From Pseudoalteromonas shioyasakiensis (GTDB taxonomy: Bacteria; Pseudomonadota; Gammaproteobacteria; Enterobacterales; Alteromonadaceae), in the NCBI RefSeq assembly GCF_019134595.1, contig NZ_CP077771.1, positions 496,001-560,000 on the forward strand: DNA of 64,000 bases, in the 5' to 3' direction. The position numbers were made by a program, and so were the translations under genes. Shown in pieces: positions 16,451 to 26,081 of this stretch; the stretch's first letter is position 1; each line of letters opens with the position of its first letter. The notes under the pieces are model-generated. The model was not told the origin of the DNA, did no database searches, and saw nothing but the letters and a program-made list of their open reading frames with translations.

Positions 16451-18826
16451 GTGCAAGAATACGTTCTCTGGTATCAAGAGCTTGGTATGCAAGATGTTCC
16501 TCGTGTTGGCGGTAAAAACGCTTCACTAGGTGAAATGATCTCAAACCTAGCTAACGCTGGTGTTCAAGTGCCAGGTGGTTTCGCTACAACCGCTGATGCA
16601 TTCAATGAGTTTCTAGAGCAATCTGGTTTAAACTCAAAAATCCACGATATTTTAGACACATTGGATGTGGATGATGTAAATACACTCGCTAAAGTCGGTG
16701 CCGAAATCCGCCAATGGATTATTGATACACCATTCCAACCTAACCTAGACCAAGCCATCCGCGACGCATATAGCCAACTTCATGGCGACGCATCACAAGA
16801 TGTTTCATTTGCAGTTCGCTCATCTGCTACAGCAGAAGACATGCCAGACGCTTCATTCGCAGGACAACAAGAAACGTTTTTAAACGTACGTGGTATTGAT
16901 GCAGTAATGACTGCCATCAAACACGTGTTTGCCTCACTATTTAATGACCGCGCTATTTCTTACCGTGTTCACCAAGGTTATGACCACCGTGGTGTTGCAC
17001 TATCAGCTGGTATCCAACGCATGGTTCGTTCAGATAAAGCAGCTTCAGGTGTTATGTTCAGTATTGATACTGAATCTGGCTTCGAAGATGTTGTATTTGT
17101 AACTTCAAGCTATGGTCTTGGTGAAATGGTTGTACAGGGTGCTGTAAACCCAGATGAATTTTATGTTCATAAACCAACACTTGCTAACGGAAACCCTGCG
17201 GTAGTTCGCCGTAATATTGGTTCAAAAGCAATCCAAATGATTTACTCTGCCGATGAATCACATGGTAAGCAAGTTGAAATTGTAGATGTAGATTCGTCAC
17301 TTTCAAACAAATTCTCAATCACAGATGCTGAAGTTCAAGAACTTGCAAAGCAAGCTGTGATCATCGAAAAGCACTACGGTCGTCCAATGGACATCGAGTG
17401 GGCAAAAGACGGCAACGACGATAAACTTTATATTGTTCAAGCTCGTCCAGAAACAGTTCGTTCAAACGAAGACGCTAACGTAATGGAGCGTTTCCAATTA
17501 AATGGTACAAGCACAGTTGTTGCTGAAGGCCGTGCAATTGGCCATAAAATTGGTTCAGGTACAGTGCGCGTACTCGATTCAATTGATGAAATGGACAAAG
17601 TACAACAAGGTGACATTCTAGTTACTGACATGACTGACCCAGACTGGGAGCCAATCATGAAACGTGCCGCAGCGATTGTTACAAACCGTGGTGGCCGTAC
17701 TTGTCACGCAGCGATCATTGCTCGTGAATTAGGTATTCCTGCAGTTGTTGGTTGTGGTAATGCAACTGATTTAATTAAAGCAGGCCAAGATGTAACTGTA
17801 TCATGTGCCGAAGGTGACACAGGTTATATCTACGAAGGTATTTTAGATTACGAAGTACTTACTTCACGTGTTGATGAAATGCCAGAATTACCAATGAAAG
17901 TTATGATGAACGTCGGTAACCCTGATCGTGCATTTGACTTTGCACGCTTACCACATGCAGGTGTAGGTCTAGCGCGTGTTGAATTCGTAATCAACCGTAT
18001 GATTGGTGTTCACCCTAAAGCACTTCTTAACTTTGATGCACAATCTGACGAGCTAAAAGCTGAAATCTCAGAAATGATGGCAGGTTACGAATCACCTGTA
18101 GAATTCTATATTTCTAAGTTAGTTGAAGGTATTGCAACACTTGGTTGTGCGTTTGCACCTGAGCGTGTAATCGTTCGTATGTCTGACTTCAAATCAAACG
18201 AATATGCAAACCTTGTTGGCGGCCAGCAATACGAGCCGGAAGAAGAAAACCCAATGATTGGTTTCCGAGGTGCAGCACGTTATATCTCTGAAGATTTCCG
18301 AGACTGTTTCGCGTTAGAGTGTGAAGCGATTAAACGTGTTCGCAACGAAATGGGTATGACTAATATTGAAATCATGATCCCATTTGTTCGTACGCTTGAA
18401 GAAGGTAAGCGCGTTATTGAATTACTTGAAGAACATGGCCTTAAACGTGGCGAAAATGGACTAAAAGTAATTATGATGTGTGAATTACCATCAAACGCAT
18501 TACTTGCAGATGAGTTCTTAGAATATTTTGATGGTTTCTCTATCGGTTCAAACGACTTAACTCAGTTAACATTAGGTCTTGACCGTGACTCAGGTTTAAT
18601 TGCACATCTATTTGATGAGCGTAACCCTGCAATCAAGAAACTATTATCAATGGCTATTCAAACTGCTAAAGCAAAAGGCAAATACGTAGGTATTTGTGGT
18701 CAAGGTCCTTCAGATCATGAAGACTTTGCAGCTTGGTTAGTTGAGCAGGGCATTGATTCTGTTTCTCTAAACCCAGATACAGTATTAGAAACTTGGTTAT
18801 ATCTTGCTAAGAAATTAGCCGACTAA
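16451..18826 (+). CDS. ppsA: Phosphoenolpyruvate synthase
   Basis: This 791-residue enzyme converts pyruvate, ATP and water to PEP, AMP and phosphate for gluconeogenesis. Seen: an N-terminal ATP-grasp domain ([19 protein letters not shown]), the swivelling phosphohistidine domain with [12 protein letters not shown] carrying the catalytic histidine and the adjacent threonine that PpsR phosphorylates, and the C-terminal PEP-binding barrel ([17 protein letters not shown]). It uses GTG as start, with GGAGAAAG upstream. Length matches E. coli PpsA (792). PEP made here feeds the neighbouring DAHP synthase. Confidence 0.98.
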   Translation: MQEYVLWYQELGMQDVPRVGGKNASLGEMISNLANAGVQVPGGFATTADAFNEFLEQSGLNSKIHDILDTLDVDDVNTLAKVGAEIRQWIIDTPFQPNLDQAIRDAYSQLHGDASQDVSFAVRSSATAEDMPDASFAGQQETFLNVRGIDAVMTAIKHVFASLFNDRAISYRVHQGYDHRGVALSAGIQRMVRSDKAASGVMFSIDTESGFEDVVFVTSSYGLGEMVVQGAVNPDEFYVHKPTLANGNPAVVRRNIGSKAIQMIYSADESHGKQVEIVDVDSSLSNKFSITDAEVQELAKQAVIIEKHYGRPMDIEWAKDGNDDKLYIVQARPETVRSNEDANVMERFQLNGTSTVVAEGRAIGHKIGSGTVRVLDSIDEMDKVQQGDILVTDMTDPDWEPIMKRAAAIVTNRGGRTCHAAIIARELGIPAVVGCGNATDLIKAGQDVTVSCAEGDTGYIYEGILDYEVLTSRVDEMPELPMKVMMNVGNPDRAFDFARLPHAGVGLARVEFVINRMIGVHPKALLNFDAQSDELKAEISEMMAGYESPVEFYISKLVEGIATLGCAFAPERVIVRMSDFKSNEYANLVGGQQYEPEEENPMIGFRGAARYISEDFRDCFALECEAIKRVRNEMGMTNIEIMIPFVRTLEEGKRVIELLEEHGLKRGENGLKVIMMCELPSNALLADEFLEYFDGFSIGSNDLTQLTLGLDRDSGLIAHLFDERNPAIKKLLSMAIQTAKAKGKYVGICGQGPSDHEDFAAWLVEQGIDSVSLNPDTVLETWLYLAKKLAD

Positions 18827-18862
18827 GTACTTTATTTAACTAAAATAAAGGTTCTAATATAA

Positions 18863-18889
18863 AAAATGCCAGCACTTAGCTGGCATTTT
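18863..18889 (+). terminator. ppsA terminator
   Basis: AAAATGCCAGC and GCTGGCATTTT form an 11-bp stem with loop ACTTA, ten bases before the inverted-repeat element. Confidence 0.8.
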
Positions 18890-18898
18890 GTTACTTCG

Positions 18899-19166
18899 AA
18901 GGGCGTGTTGTCCTTTTATGATTGATTTTGCAGCAGTGTGTTTGGTATTTAGGCAAGGCAGAGCCTGTGTAGTGTGGTTGTTCCACATAAATAGGTGATA
19001 ACGCAGCATCAATGCCAAACACGCGCTGCCCTTCGGGTTCTTTCTAGGGGCGATTAACTCTTTGTTGCTCGATTTTTACTTAGTCCACTAGGTTACAAAT
19101 CTCGCGCCGCGATTAAATCGCCCCTAGAGTGAACAAAGTCTAATCTACAAAGGACAACACGCCCTT
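18899..19166. mobile_element. MITE-like element with 18-bp terminal inverted repeats
   Basis: AAGGGCGTGTTGTCCTTT at 18899-18916 is repeated as its exact reverse complement at 19149-19166, bounding 268 bases with no gene. Inside are further pairs: TCTAGGGGCGATT with AATCGCCCCTAGA, CTTTGTT with AACAAAG, and an imperfect GTGTTTGG/CCAAACAC pair, so the transcript would fold into a branched structure. Its right end lies 4 bases from the stop codon of the next gene. It may be a non-autonomous transposon remnant or a dispersed intergenic repeat. No transposase is present and no clear target duplication was seen. Confidence 0.6.
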
Positions 19167-19170
19167 TAAA

Positions 19171-19380
19171 TCAGCGTGCAAGTTTTTTATCGATATAAGC
19201 ACATGACTTAGTCAGAGCCTTTTGGCACAAGGTTAAATAATCACGCGCTTTAGGATAATAAAAAGATAAACAGAAAAGCCCTGCAATAAAGAAGATCAGC
19301 GACGGTCCGGGAATAATGACAAAAACTAAACCCAATAACATGCACAAGGCACCTAAACTGATTAATGCAATTTTTTTCAT
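19171..19380 (-). CDS. PGPGW-type small membrane protein
   Basis: This 69-residue protein has two hydrophobic segments (about 4-24 and 28-45) around VIIPGPSLIFFIAG, which resembles the PGPGW transmembrane family motif, though here the motif is PGPSL. The C-terminal part is basic and probably cytoplasmic. Function is unknown. It is convergent to ppsA and separated from it by the inverted-repeat element, which touches the end of the gene. Confidence 0.7.
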   Translation of the reverse strand: MKKIALISLGALCMLLGLVFVIIPGPSLIFFIAGLFCLSFYYPKARDYLTLCQKALTKSCAYIDKKLAR

Positions 19381-19527
19381 CTGACTATCTCATTTGCTGC
19401 TTTAATACACAGTATAAAAGTATTGCCCCCGAAATCGATAAAAAGAGTGTTACAAACTGTAAAATCTTCAATTTATCTTAGCTATTAGCATGATATAATT
19501 TGCAAAATGCCTTAATTTATCACCGTC

Positions 19528-22500
19528 ATGATAGCAACAATAAGCCAACAACAAGCCGCCACAGAACTCGTATCTAATTACTTAGAAACAATTAAAAAAC
19601 AAGGTTTTAGTGGTGATACCGATGCAAGCTTTTCTACACGTTTAAGTTTATCGACCGATAACAGCGTTTACCAACAGGTACCTCAAGGTGTCATCTTTCC
19701 AAAATCAGCAAAAGACATACAACTTGCTATGCAAATTGCTTCACGTGATCCGTTTTTATCACTGACTTTTGGTCCACGCGGAGGCGGTACAGGTACTAAT
19801 GGCCAGTCGCTAACCCCAGGTATAGTTGTTGATTTATCTCGCTACATGCGTGAAATCTTAGAAATAAATGTTGAAGAAAACTGGGTGCGCGTGCAAACGG
19901 GTGTAATAAAAGACCAATTAAACGACTTTTTGCGTCCTTATGGTTTTTTCTTTGCGCCTGATTTATCAACAAGTAACCGCGCAACAATCGGTGGAATGAT
20001 AAATACAGATGCATCAGGTCAAGGCTCTTTGGTTTATGGCAAAACAAGTGATCACGTTTTAGGCCTGACAACCTATCTTGTTGATGGCACTGAAATGTCA
20101 ACAACTCCAATGCCTGTTGAAAAAGCAAAAGTAATTGCTGAACAAAACACGACAGTAGGTAAGTTATATAAAACAGTTCTTGATATTGGCCTTGAGAATC
20201 GAGACGCTATTTTAGAAAAATTCCCACGCTTAAACCGTTTTCTTACCGGCTATGATTTAGAACATATTTTTTCTGATGATTTACAAACCTTTGATATGAG
20301 CCGATTAATTACTGGTTCTGAAGGTTCATTAGGTATTGTCACTGAAGCAAAACTAAATATTACGCCCATTGCTGAATTTAAGACATTAATAAATATCAAA
20401 TACGATAGCTTTGATTCTGCACTTCGTCATTCACCATTTCTAGTTGCAGCAAATGCAACGTCTGTAGAAACAGTCGATAGCAAAGTACTTAACCTTGCTC
20501 GAGAAGATATAATTTGGCATTCAGTATCGGACTTAATAACCGATGTTGAAAATAAAGATATGCAAGGGCTCAACATGGTTGAGTTTAATGCGGTTTCACC
20601 AGAAGACATAAGAGATAAAGTAGACACTCTTTGTAAGTTACTTGATGAATGTGTTGAAAAACAAACGAATGGCGTGATCGGTTATCAGTTAACAAATGAT
20701 AAAGCTGATATTTTAAAAATTTATGCAATGCGTAAAAAGTCAGTAGGTCTTTTAGGTAATGTAAAAGGCAGTCAAAAACCGTTAGCTTTTGCTGAAGATA
20801 CTGCAGTACCTCCAGAAAACCTAGCAGATTTTATAGTCGAGTTTCGTGAACTTCTCGATAACCACAACCTACAATATGGTATGTTCGGTCATGTTGATGC
20901 CGGAGTATTACACGTACGACCTGCACTAGATATGTGTGACCCTGAGCAAGAAAAATTACTTCGTCATATTTCAGATGAAGTCGTTAAACTGACTGCAAAA
21001 TATGGCGGCTTGATGTGGGGTGAGCACGGCAAAGGCTATCGAAGTGAATATGGCCCTGAGTTTTTCGGCGAGCATTTATTTACACAACTTCGAAAAATCA
21101 AAGCGGCATTTGATCCAAATAACAGAGTAAACCCAGGTAAAATCTGTACGCCAATTGAAAGTAAAGACTCACTCGTTTCTGTTGATGATCAAAAGCGTGC
21201 CTGGTTCGACAAAGAAATTTCTATCGATGTTAAAACAGAATTTAATAACGCGATGACCTGTAATGGTAATGGTCTGTGTTTTAACTACGATGAAAAATCA
21301 CCAATGTGTCCATCTTATAAAGTAACAGGTGACCGCCGTTATTCACCTAAAGGTCGCGCAAGTTTAATGCGCGAATGGTTGCGACTTCAAGAATCTGAAA
21401 ATATTGATTTACTCAATGTCGAAAAAGAATTAGTTAATGGCGAAGTAATCACTTGGTGGGAACGCTATCAACATAGTCGCGATAAGAAAAAAGGTGTTTA
21501 TGATTTCTCTCACGAAGTGAAAGAATCAATGGATGAATGTTTAGCTTGTAAAGCATGTACTACTGCATGTCCAATTAAAGTTGATGTACCAACATTCCGT
21601 TCACGCTTTTTAAATTTCTACCATAGTTATTATGCTCGCCCAGCAAAAGATTACTTAGTTGCAGGCATCGAACAAACTGCGCCGGTGATGGCAAAGTTTG
21701 CTAAAGTGGTAAATCCAATTGTAAATACAAAGCTTGTTTCAGGTTTAATTAAAAATACCATTGGTTATGTTGATACGCCAAGCTTAAGCGTACCGCAACT
21801 TTCTAAACGTATTTCTAAAGATCAGCAATTTAATTTTGAATTACTTAATTCGCTTTCAAAAGAACAACAAGCAGAGTATGTACTAATAGTTCAAGATCCA
21901 TTCACTAGTTTTTACGAAGCTGAATTAGTCGAAAGCTTTATTAAAGTGATTAAAGCGCTAGGCAAAAAACCGATGCTATTACCGTTTAAACCAAATGGTA
22001 AAGCTCAGCATGTAAAAGGTTTTTTAAATGAATTTAAAACAACAGCAAAAAATGCAGCTGAGTTTTTAAATTCATTGAGTGAAATCAACGCTCCTTTAGT
22101 TGGGCTCGATGCATCTTTGGTTATGTGTTACAGAGATGAGTATGTCTCAATATTAAAAGATCAGCGTGGTGACTTTAAAGTTGAATTAGCTCATGAATGG
22201 CTTCAAACACAAAACTTTAAACAAGTTAATCTTGCCACTACAACGAATTCGCCATTTAAATTATTAAGTCATTGTACTGAAACAACAGCAATGCCGAATG
22301 CTTCTAAAGTTTGGCAAACCATTTTTGCTGATCTAAATTTACAGCTCGAAACTACCAGTACGGGTTGTTGTGGTATGGCCGGAACGTACGGCCACGAAAA
22401 GCAAAACCAAGAAAATTCACGCGCTCTTTATGAAATGAGTTGGCAACCAATTATTTCTAATAATGAGCCTGAAACTATTTTAGCAACTGGCTTTTCTTGT

Positions 22501-22572
22501 CGTAGCCAAGTGAAACGCTATGAAAAATTTAAACCAAAGCACCCACTGCAATTAATTGCAGAGTTGCTTTAA
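19528..22572 (+). CDS. ydiJ: FAD-linked D-2-hydroxyglutarate dehydrogenase-type oxidase YdiJ
   Basis: This 1014-residue protein is collinear with E. coli YdiJ (1018). Domains: a PCMH-type FAD-binding region (FTFGPRGGGTGTNGQSL near residue 80, then ASGQGSLVYGKTSDHVLG), a FAD-linked oxidase C-terminal domain (GMFGHVDAGVLHVRP), a 4Fe-4S segment (CLACKACTTACPIKVDVP), and a CCG-type region (STGCCGMAGTYGHEKQN). YdiJ oxidises D-2-hydroxyglutarate. The substrate here is inferred from homology. It sits downstream of ppsA, as ydiJ lies near ppsA in enteric bacteria. Confidence 0.95.
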   Translation: MIATISQQQAATELVSNYLETIKKQGFSGDTDASFSTRLSLSTDNSVYQQVPQGVIFPKSAKDIQLAMQIASRDPFLSLTFGPRGGGTGTNGQSLTPGIVVDLSRYMREILEINVEENWVRVQTGVIKDQLNDFLRPYGFFFAPDLSTSNRATIGGMINTDASGQGSLVYGKTSDHVLGLTTYLVDGTEMSTTPMPVEKAKVIAEQNTTVGKLYKTVLDIGLENRDAILEKFPRLNRFLTGYDLEHIFSDDLQTFDMSRLITGSEGSLGIVTEAKLNITPIAEFKTLINIKYDSFDSALRHSPFLVAANATSVETVDSKVLNLAREDIIWHSVSDLITDVENKDMQGLNMVEFNAVSPEDIRDKVDTLCKLLDECVEKQTNGVIGYQLTNDKADILKIYAMRKKSVGLLGNVKGSQKPLAFAEDTAVPPENLADFIVEFRELLDNHNLQYGMFGHVDAGVLHVRPALDMCDPEQEKLLRHISDEVVKLTAKYGGLMWGEHGKGYRSEYGPEFFGEHLFTQLRKIKAAFDPNNRVNPGKICTPIESKDSLVSVDDQKRAWFDKEISIDVKTEFNNAMTCNGNGLCFNYDEKSPMCPSYKVTGDRRYSPKGRASLMREWLRLQESENIDLLNVEKELVNGEVITWWERYQHSRDKKKGVYDFSHEVKESMDECLACKACTTACPIKVDVPTFRSRFLNFYHSYYARPAKDYLVAGIEQTAPVMAKFAKVVNPIVNTKLVSGLIKNTIGYVDTPSLSVPQLSKRISKDQQFNFELLNSLSKEQQAEYVLIVQDPFTSFYEAELVESFIKVIKALGKKPMLLPFKPNGKAQHVKGFLNEFKTTAKNAAEFLNSLSEINAPLVGLDASLVMCYRDEYVSILKDQRGDFKVELAHEWLQTQNFKQVNLATTTNSPFKLLSHCTETTAMPNASKVWQTIFADLNLQLETTSTGCCGMAGTYGHEKQNQENSRALYEMSWQPIISNNEPETILATGFSCRSQVKRYEKFKPKHPLQLIAELL

Positions 22573-22589
22573 GTTTTAAAAAAATAATA

Positions 22590-22616
22590 AAGGCGCTTAT
22601 TAACGCGCCTTTTTTA
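22590..22616. terminator. Bidirectional terminator between ydiJ and the antiporter gene
   Basis: AAGGCGC and GCGCCTT form a 7-bp stem with an 8-base loop, followed by six T on the plus strand. It slightly overlaps the stop codon of the convergent antiporter gene. Confidence 0.75.
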
Positions 22617-23801
22617 TTGGTAACTTTTTGCGATGGGCTTGGTACTCATGCCATGAATGAAAACACTAAATAAAATGGTTGTTAATGTTACTGTGGCAAT
22701 TTGTTCTTTGTTTGCAATTGCTGTATCCATCACCATTAAAGTGAAAACGATAGACGCCAAACCTCGAGGACCAAACCAAGCAAAGGTAAATTTGTCTTTG
22801 AAATTTAGATTAGTAAACATAAGTGAAAGTAGTACCGGCACAATTCTAAAAATCGTCACACTTAATAATGCATAAAAAACAATTGGCCAGGTAATATCAT
22901 TCACAATTAAGTGACCACACACAAAACCAAATAAACACCAAATTAGTAGTGCAACAAATTCAGCGATATGCTCCGAGTCTTTAACTAATGTTGAACGTAT
23001 TTTTTTAGGTGCTAAGTAATCAAATAAAAGCCCCGCAACAAAAACAGCTATAAAACCACTACCATGAAGGTTTTGTGTTAAAGAGAAAATAGCCATTACT
23101 AAGCCAATCAATAAAAATGGACTGCTATTATTTGCAAAGTAATGACGTGCTAATGCAATTTTTAAAAGTGGAATAAACACGGCCATCGACACACCTGCAA
23201 TAAAAAGTGCAACACCTAGCTCTCTAGCAAAAACAAGTAAAGTATCAATTGTCGTCACAGCACTTTCTGGATTTTGAGCTAATAAAAGTAAAATTAAAAA
23301 GATGGGTACGCAAAGGCCATCGTTCAATCCACTTTCCGTATTTATTCCTTCTCGAACTTTTTCTGGTACCGATGTACATTCTAAAATTCCTTTGCTAAGA
23401 GCGGCATCCGTTGGTGTTAAAATAATTGCGATCAAGGCAGATTGAAAAAGTGATAACTCCGAAAAGAAAAACAACCCACCTGCAACACCTAACATTAGCG
23501 TCATCGGTAAAGCCACAAAAAGTAATAGGCTAGGGTACTGATAACTATGTTTTAATACGGGGAGTTTTGATTTGGCTGCATCGGTAAATAAAAAAATACT
23601 TAAGGTTAATTCTACCAAAGGTAAAATGTCGCTGAGTCCGGCGTCACCTAACTTAAACTCACTCGGCAAAAAGTAAGACATTGCAATCCCGACCAACACA
23701 AAAAACATCGGCCCAGTAATTTCTGTTCGTTCTAACTGACGAATTGTCAGCGAGTAAAATAAAAGAGCTAAGCCAACTAATGCCAGTATTGTATATTCCA
23801 T
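22614..23801 (-). CDS. CPA1-type Na+(K+)/H+ antiporter
   Basis: This 395-residue membrane protein of the cation:proton antiporter-1 (NhaP-like) family has about 12 hydrophobic segments. Seen: the ion-site region LTPTDAALSKGI (about residue 130), an ESGLNDGLCVPIF stretch carrying the two conserved acidic residues, and FAWFGPRGLASIVF near the C-terminus, typical of the family. Its ATG overlaps the stop codon of the upstream recombinase gene as TAATG, so translation is coupled. It lacks the long C-terminal cytoplasmic tail of larger NhaP proteins. Confidence 0.9.
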   Translation of the reverse strand: MEYTILALVGLALLFYSLTIRQLERTEITGPMFFVLVGIAMSYFLPSEFKLGDAGLSDILPLVELTLSIFLFTDAAKSKLPVLKHSYQYPSLLLFVALPMTLMLGVAGGLFFFSELSLFQSALIAIILTPTDAALSKGILECTSVPEKVREGINTESGLNDGLCVPIFLILLLLAQNPESAVTTIDTLLVFARELGVALFIAGVSMAVFIPLLKIALARHYFANNSSPFLLIGLVMAIFSLTQNLHGSGFIAVFVAGLLFDYLAPKKIRSTLVKDSEHIAEFVALLIWCLFGFVCGHLIVNDITWPIVFYALLSVTIFRIVPVLLSLMFTNLNFKDKFTFAWFGPRGLASIVFTLMVMDTAIANKEQIATVTLTTILFSVFIHGMSTKPIAKSYQ

Positions 23802-25012
23802 TAAACTTTCCTTTTTATTCCAGACTTTGCGCGTTCTTTTATATTTGTTTGAATATAAATTTGATCTGTCGTAGCGATTTTTGCATGACCTAAATCTTCA
23901 GATAAATGTTTTAGCGGTCTTGTTTGAGCATCGTGTGTTGCACCGGTATGTCTTAACCAGTGAGCAGTAGCCGCTTCAAGTTGTTCCGCATCATCTTTAA
24001 AGCCGTCTTGTAAAAGAGACTGTTTTGCTAAGTCAAAACTTTGTTGTACCAAACGACGAATTTGACGAACAGTCATTCCACCTTTGCCACGAATTTTATG
24101 AACTAATGGCTCGGCTTCATCAACGCGGGGCAGGGCAGGTAAACCACGGTAAAGCCTATAACGTTTTAGATAAGATATAAAATCTTCACTTAAGGTAACA
24201 TCACGTAATTTATTACCTTTACCCATAATTCTTAAAAACCAAAAACCATCATTATCTTGCCAAAAATGTGACATAACCGGCGACCACTGAGGGCGCTCGG
24301 ATAACTCAGAGATTCGTAGATACAATCCTTTTAAACAAGCGAGAGTAAATAAATTTCTTTCTAAATCAGGTTGTTGCTCACATAAATCTCGAGTAACACC
24401 AAATACATACTCCCATTGAATATCACTGAGTGTATCGGGAATTTTAATTTGCGATTGCACAACTAAGTAAGGGCTATTCTTTTTAACAACCGGTACAAAG
24501 TTAGCAAAGGTTTTTTCTTCTAAAATTGCGAACTTATAAAAAACATTGAGTGCTGTAAACATAGCGGCGAGTGTTTGTTGGCTAGCAATATTTTCTTTAT
24601 TGATGAAAGGGCGCCAATTTGTATTGAGCCGTCTTATGCCTTGTTCATCTTTATAACGCCATTGAACTGAATTTGATAACCAGGCTGAATCTGGTTCAAC
24701 CATAAAATCAACATAAGCTTCAATATCGTCACGTTTTAGATCAAATACCGATTTTTCAGCAACCAACCACGACCATAAACAGAACCGCTCAAGCTCATTT
24801 CGAAATCGATTAAAGGTAGCTTCTGATTTTCGGCCATACACATATAGAAATTGATAAAGAAAACCTAAGTCATTTTTTGATTCAGCAACAGTCAATCCAA
24901 CATGATGTATAAAGTTATCAAGTTCTGGATATTCTGTTGCAAGAGTATCATCTTCAAGATGGGCAATTTGGTAACGCAGTTGTTTAAGTGTATCGACGAG
25001 AGCAACGAGCAT
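23801..25012 (-). CDS. Tyrosine site-specific recombinase
   Basis: This 403-residue protein has an N-terminal SAM-like core-binding domain (about 45-180) and a C-terminal tyrosine recombinase domain. The catalytic set can be seen: R in LYLRISELSE, K in GKGNKLRDV, H-x-x-R in HWLRHTGATHDA, H in LGHAKIATT, and the nucleophile in QIYIQ. It is longer than XerC/XerD (about 300). It has no phage neighbours and is translationally coupled to an antiporter. Two palindromes lie just upstream. It could be a resident recombinase for replicon dimer resolution or a relic integrase; neither is shown. Confidence 0.9.
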   Translation of the reverse strand: MLVALVDTLKQLRYQIAHLEDDTLATEYPELDNFIHHVGLTVAESKNDLGFLYQFLYVYGRKSEATFNRFRNELERFCLWSWLVAEKSVFDLKRDDIEAYVDFMVEPDSAWLSNSVQWRYKDEQGIRRLNTNWRPFINKENIASQQTLAAMFTALNVFYKFAILEEKTFANFVPVVKKNSPYLVVQSQIKIPDTLSDIQWEYVFGVTRDLCEQQPDLERNLFTLACLKGLYLRISELSERPQWSPVMSHFWQDNDGFWFLRIMGKGNKLRDVTLSEDFISYLKRYRLYRGLPALPRVDEAEPLVHKIRGKGGMTVRQIRRLVQQSFDLAKQSLLQDGFKDDAEQLEAATAHWLRHTGATHDAQTRPLKHLSEDLGHAKIATTDQIYIQTNIKERAKSGIKRKV

Positions 25013-25022
25013 AATGATGTAA

Positions 25023-25084
25023 TATCTTGTAAAATAACTAGTTATAAGATTACCATAAAGTCCGATACTGTCTAGTATTGGACT
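25023..25084. promoter_or_regulatory. Two adjacent palindromes upstream of the recombinase gene
   Basis: ATCTTGTAA/TTATAAGAT (25023-25050, 8 of 9 paired, with ACTAGTT inside) and AGTCCGATACT/AGTATTGGACT (25059-25084, 10 of 11 paired, 4-base centre) lie within 75 bases of the recombinase start. They may be operators or a recombination core site: tyrosine recombinase sites have 11-13-bp inverted arms, though usually around a 6-8-base spacer. Confidence 0.45.
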
Positions 25085-25146
25085 TAATATATCTTTAGTA
25101 TTCGCAACATTAACTAGATTGCCATACTAATATTCAAGGAATATGT

Positions 25147-25710
25147 ATGAAAAAGTTTATAGCTATTAGTTTAGTTTTAATCACTACAATTTTAACCGGT
25201 TGTGCTACAACAGGCAGTGCATCTCCCGATGAAAAACGTGCTTTAGTGCAAAGCATGAAAAACAATACATTAAGTGAGCTTTACGCTCAAAAACCTGATG
25301 TTAAACAACAAATTGCTAACTCTGCTGGTTATGCCGTTTTTGATAATGCCAATGTAAATGTTGTTTTAGCCAGTTTTGGCGGTGGTTATGGTGTTGTTAA
25401 AAACAACCTAACCGGTAAATCAACTTACATGAATATGGGTGAAGCGGGTTTAGGTCTAGGTTTAGGTGTTAAAGACTTTAATGTTGTTATGGTTTTTCAT
25501 AATCAAGCAGCAGTAAATCGCTTTATTGAACATGGTTGGGCATTCGGAGGAAATGCAGATGCAGCAGCAAAATATGAAGATAAAGGTGGCGCTTTAGTTG
25601 CAGAAGCAATTGCAGACCAAGTAACCGTTTATTCTTTAACCGAAAATGGCCTTGCGTTACAAGCAGTACTGAAAGGCACTAAGTTTTGGGTAGATTCTGA
25701 GCTAAATTAA
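25147..25710 (+). CDS. SYLF/YSC84-domain lipoprotein
   Basis: This 187-residue lipoprotein begins with MKKFIAISLVLITTILTGC (lipidated Cys19) and continues as a SYLF (YSC84-like) domain: AGYAVFDNANVNVVLASFGGGYGV, MNMGEAGLGLGLGVKDFNVV and the C-terminal VTVYSLTENGLALQAVL. SYLF domains bind phosphoinositides in eukaryotes; the bacterial role is unknown, probably periplasmic. The start has AAGGA at a good distance. It is divergent from the recombinase gene and has its own terminator. Confidence 0.88.
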   Translation: MKKFIAISLVLITTILTGCATTGSASPDEKRALVQSMKNNTLSELYAQKPDVKQQIANSAGYAVFDNANVNVVLASFGGGYGVVKNNLTGKSTYMNMGEAGLGLGLGVKDFNVVMVFHNQAAVNRFIEHGWAFGGNADAAAKYEDKGGALVAEAIADQVTVYSLTENGLALQAVLKGTKFWVDSELN

Positions 25711-25728
25711 GCTATTTAAAACCCCTCT

Positions 25729-25764
25729 AAAAGTGGGCTAGTTAGCAACCTAACTCCCACTTTT
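25729..25764 (+). terminator. Terminator after the SYLF gene
   Basis: AAAAGTGGG...AGTTAG pairs with CTAACT-CCCACTTTT around a CAAC loop. The rest of the 25711-26081 gap is AT-rich with no gene; a weak dyad TTGAGCC...CCTCAA lies near 26008-26032. Confidence 0.75.
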
Positions 25765-26081
25765 AATTATTTTTACTAATTTAACATAACGTAATTTATG
25801 GGTAATTAGTTATACTTTAATCTTTAGGTATCGGCAATTATTTTAGCCAGTTTTCCACATAAGCATTTCTAATAATTTAATACTTAAAACAGCTATTCAT
25901 TTCAAACTTTTGATTTATCTATGATATCAGAAATTTCGTATTTAATTCATAAGCCACTAATTTTACTTAATATTATTTCTTCATCTTATTATAGTAAGAC
26001 TTTCGGGTTGAGCCATAAGGCTTAGGCCTCAATACCACTCACGATTCTCATTAGTCTAAACAATAATAACAAGGATTCATC

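Noticed and set aside
23801..25012. Integrated prophage or genomic island marked by the recombinase
   Set aside because: No att direct repeats, tRNA gene or phage genes nearby; flanks are ordinary genes.
25851..25859. TTTTCCACA, a DnaA-box match outside the origin
   Set aside because: Single site in AT-rich DNA with no iterons or other origin features; chance occurrence is likely.
26008..26032. TTGAGCC...CCTCAA dyad before the Excalibur-like gene
   Set aside because: Short, imperfect and with no T tract; not called as a feature on its own.
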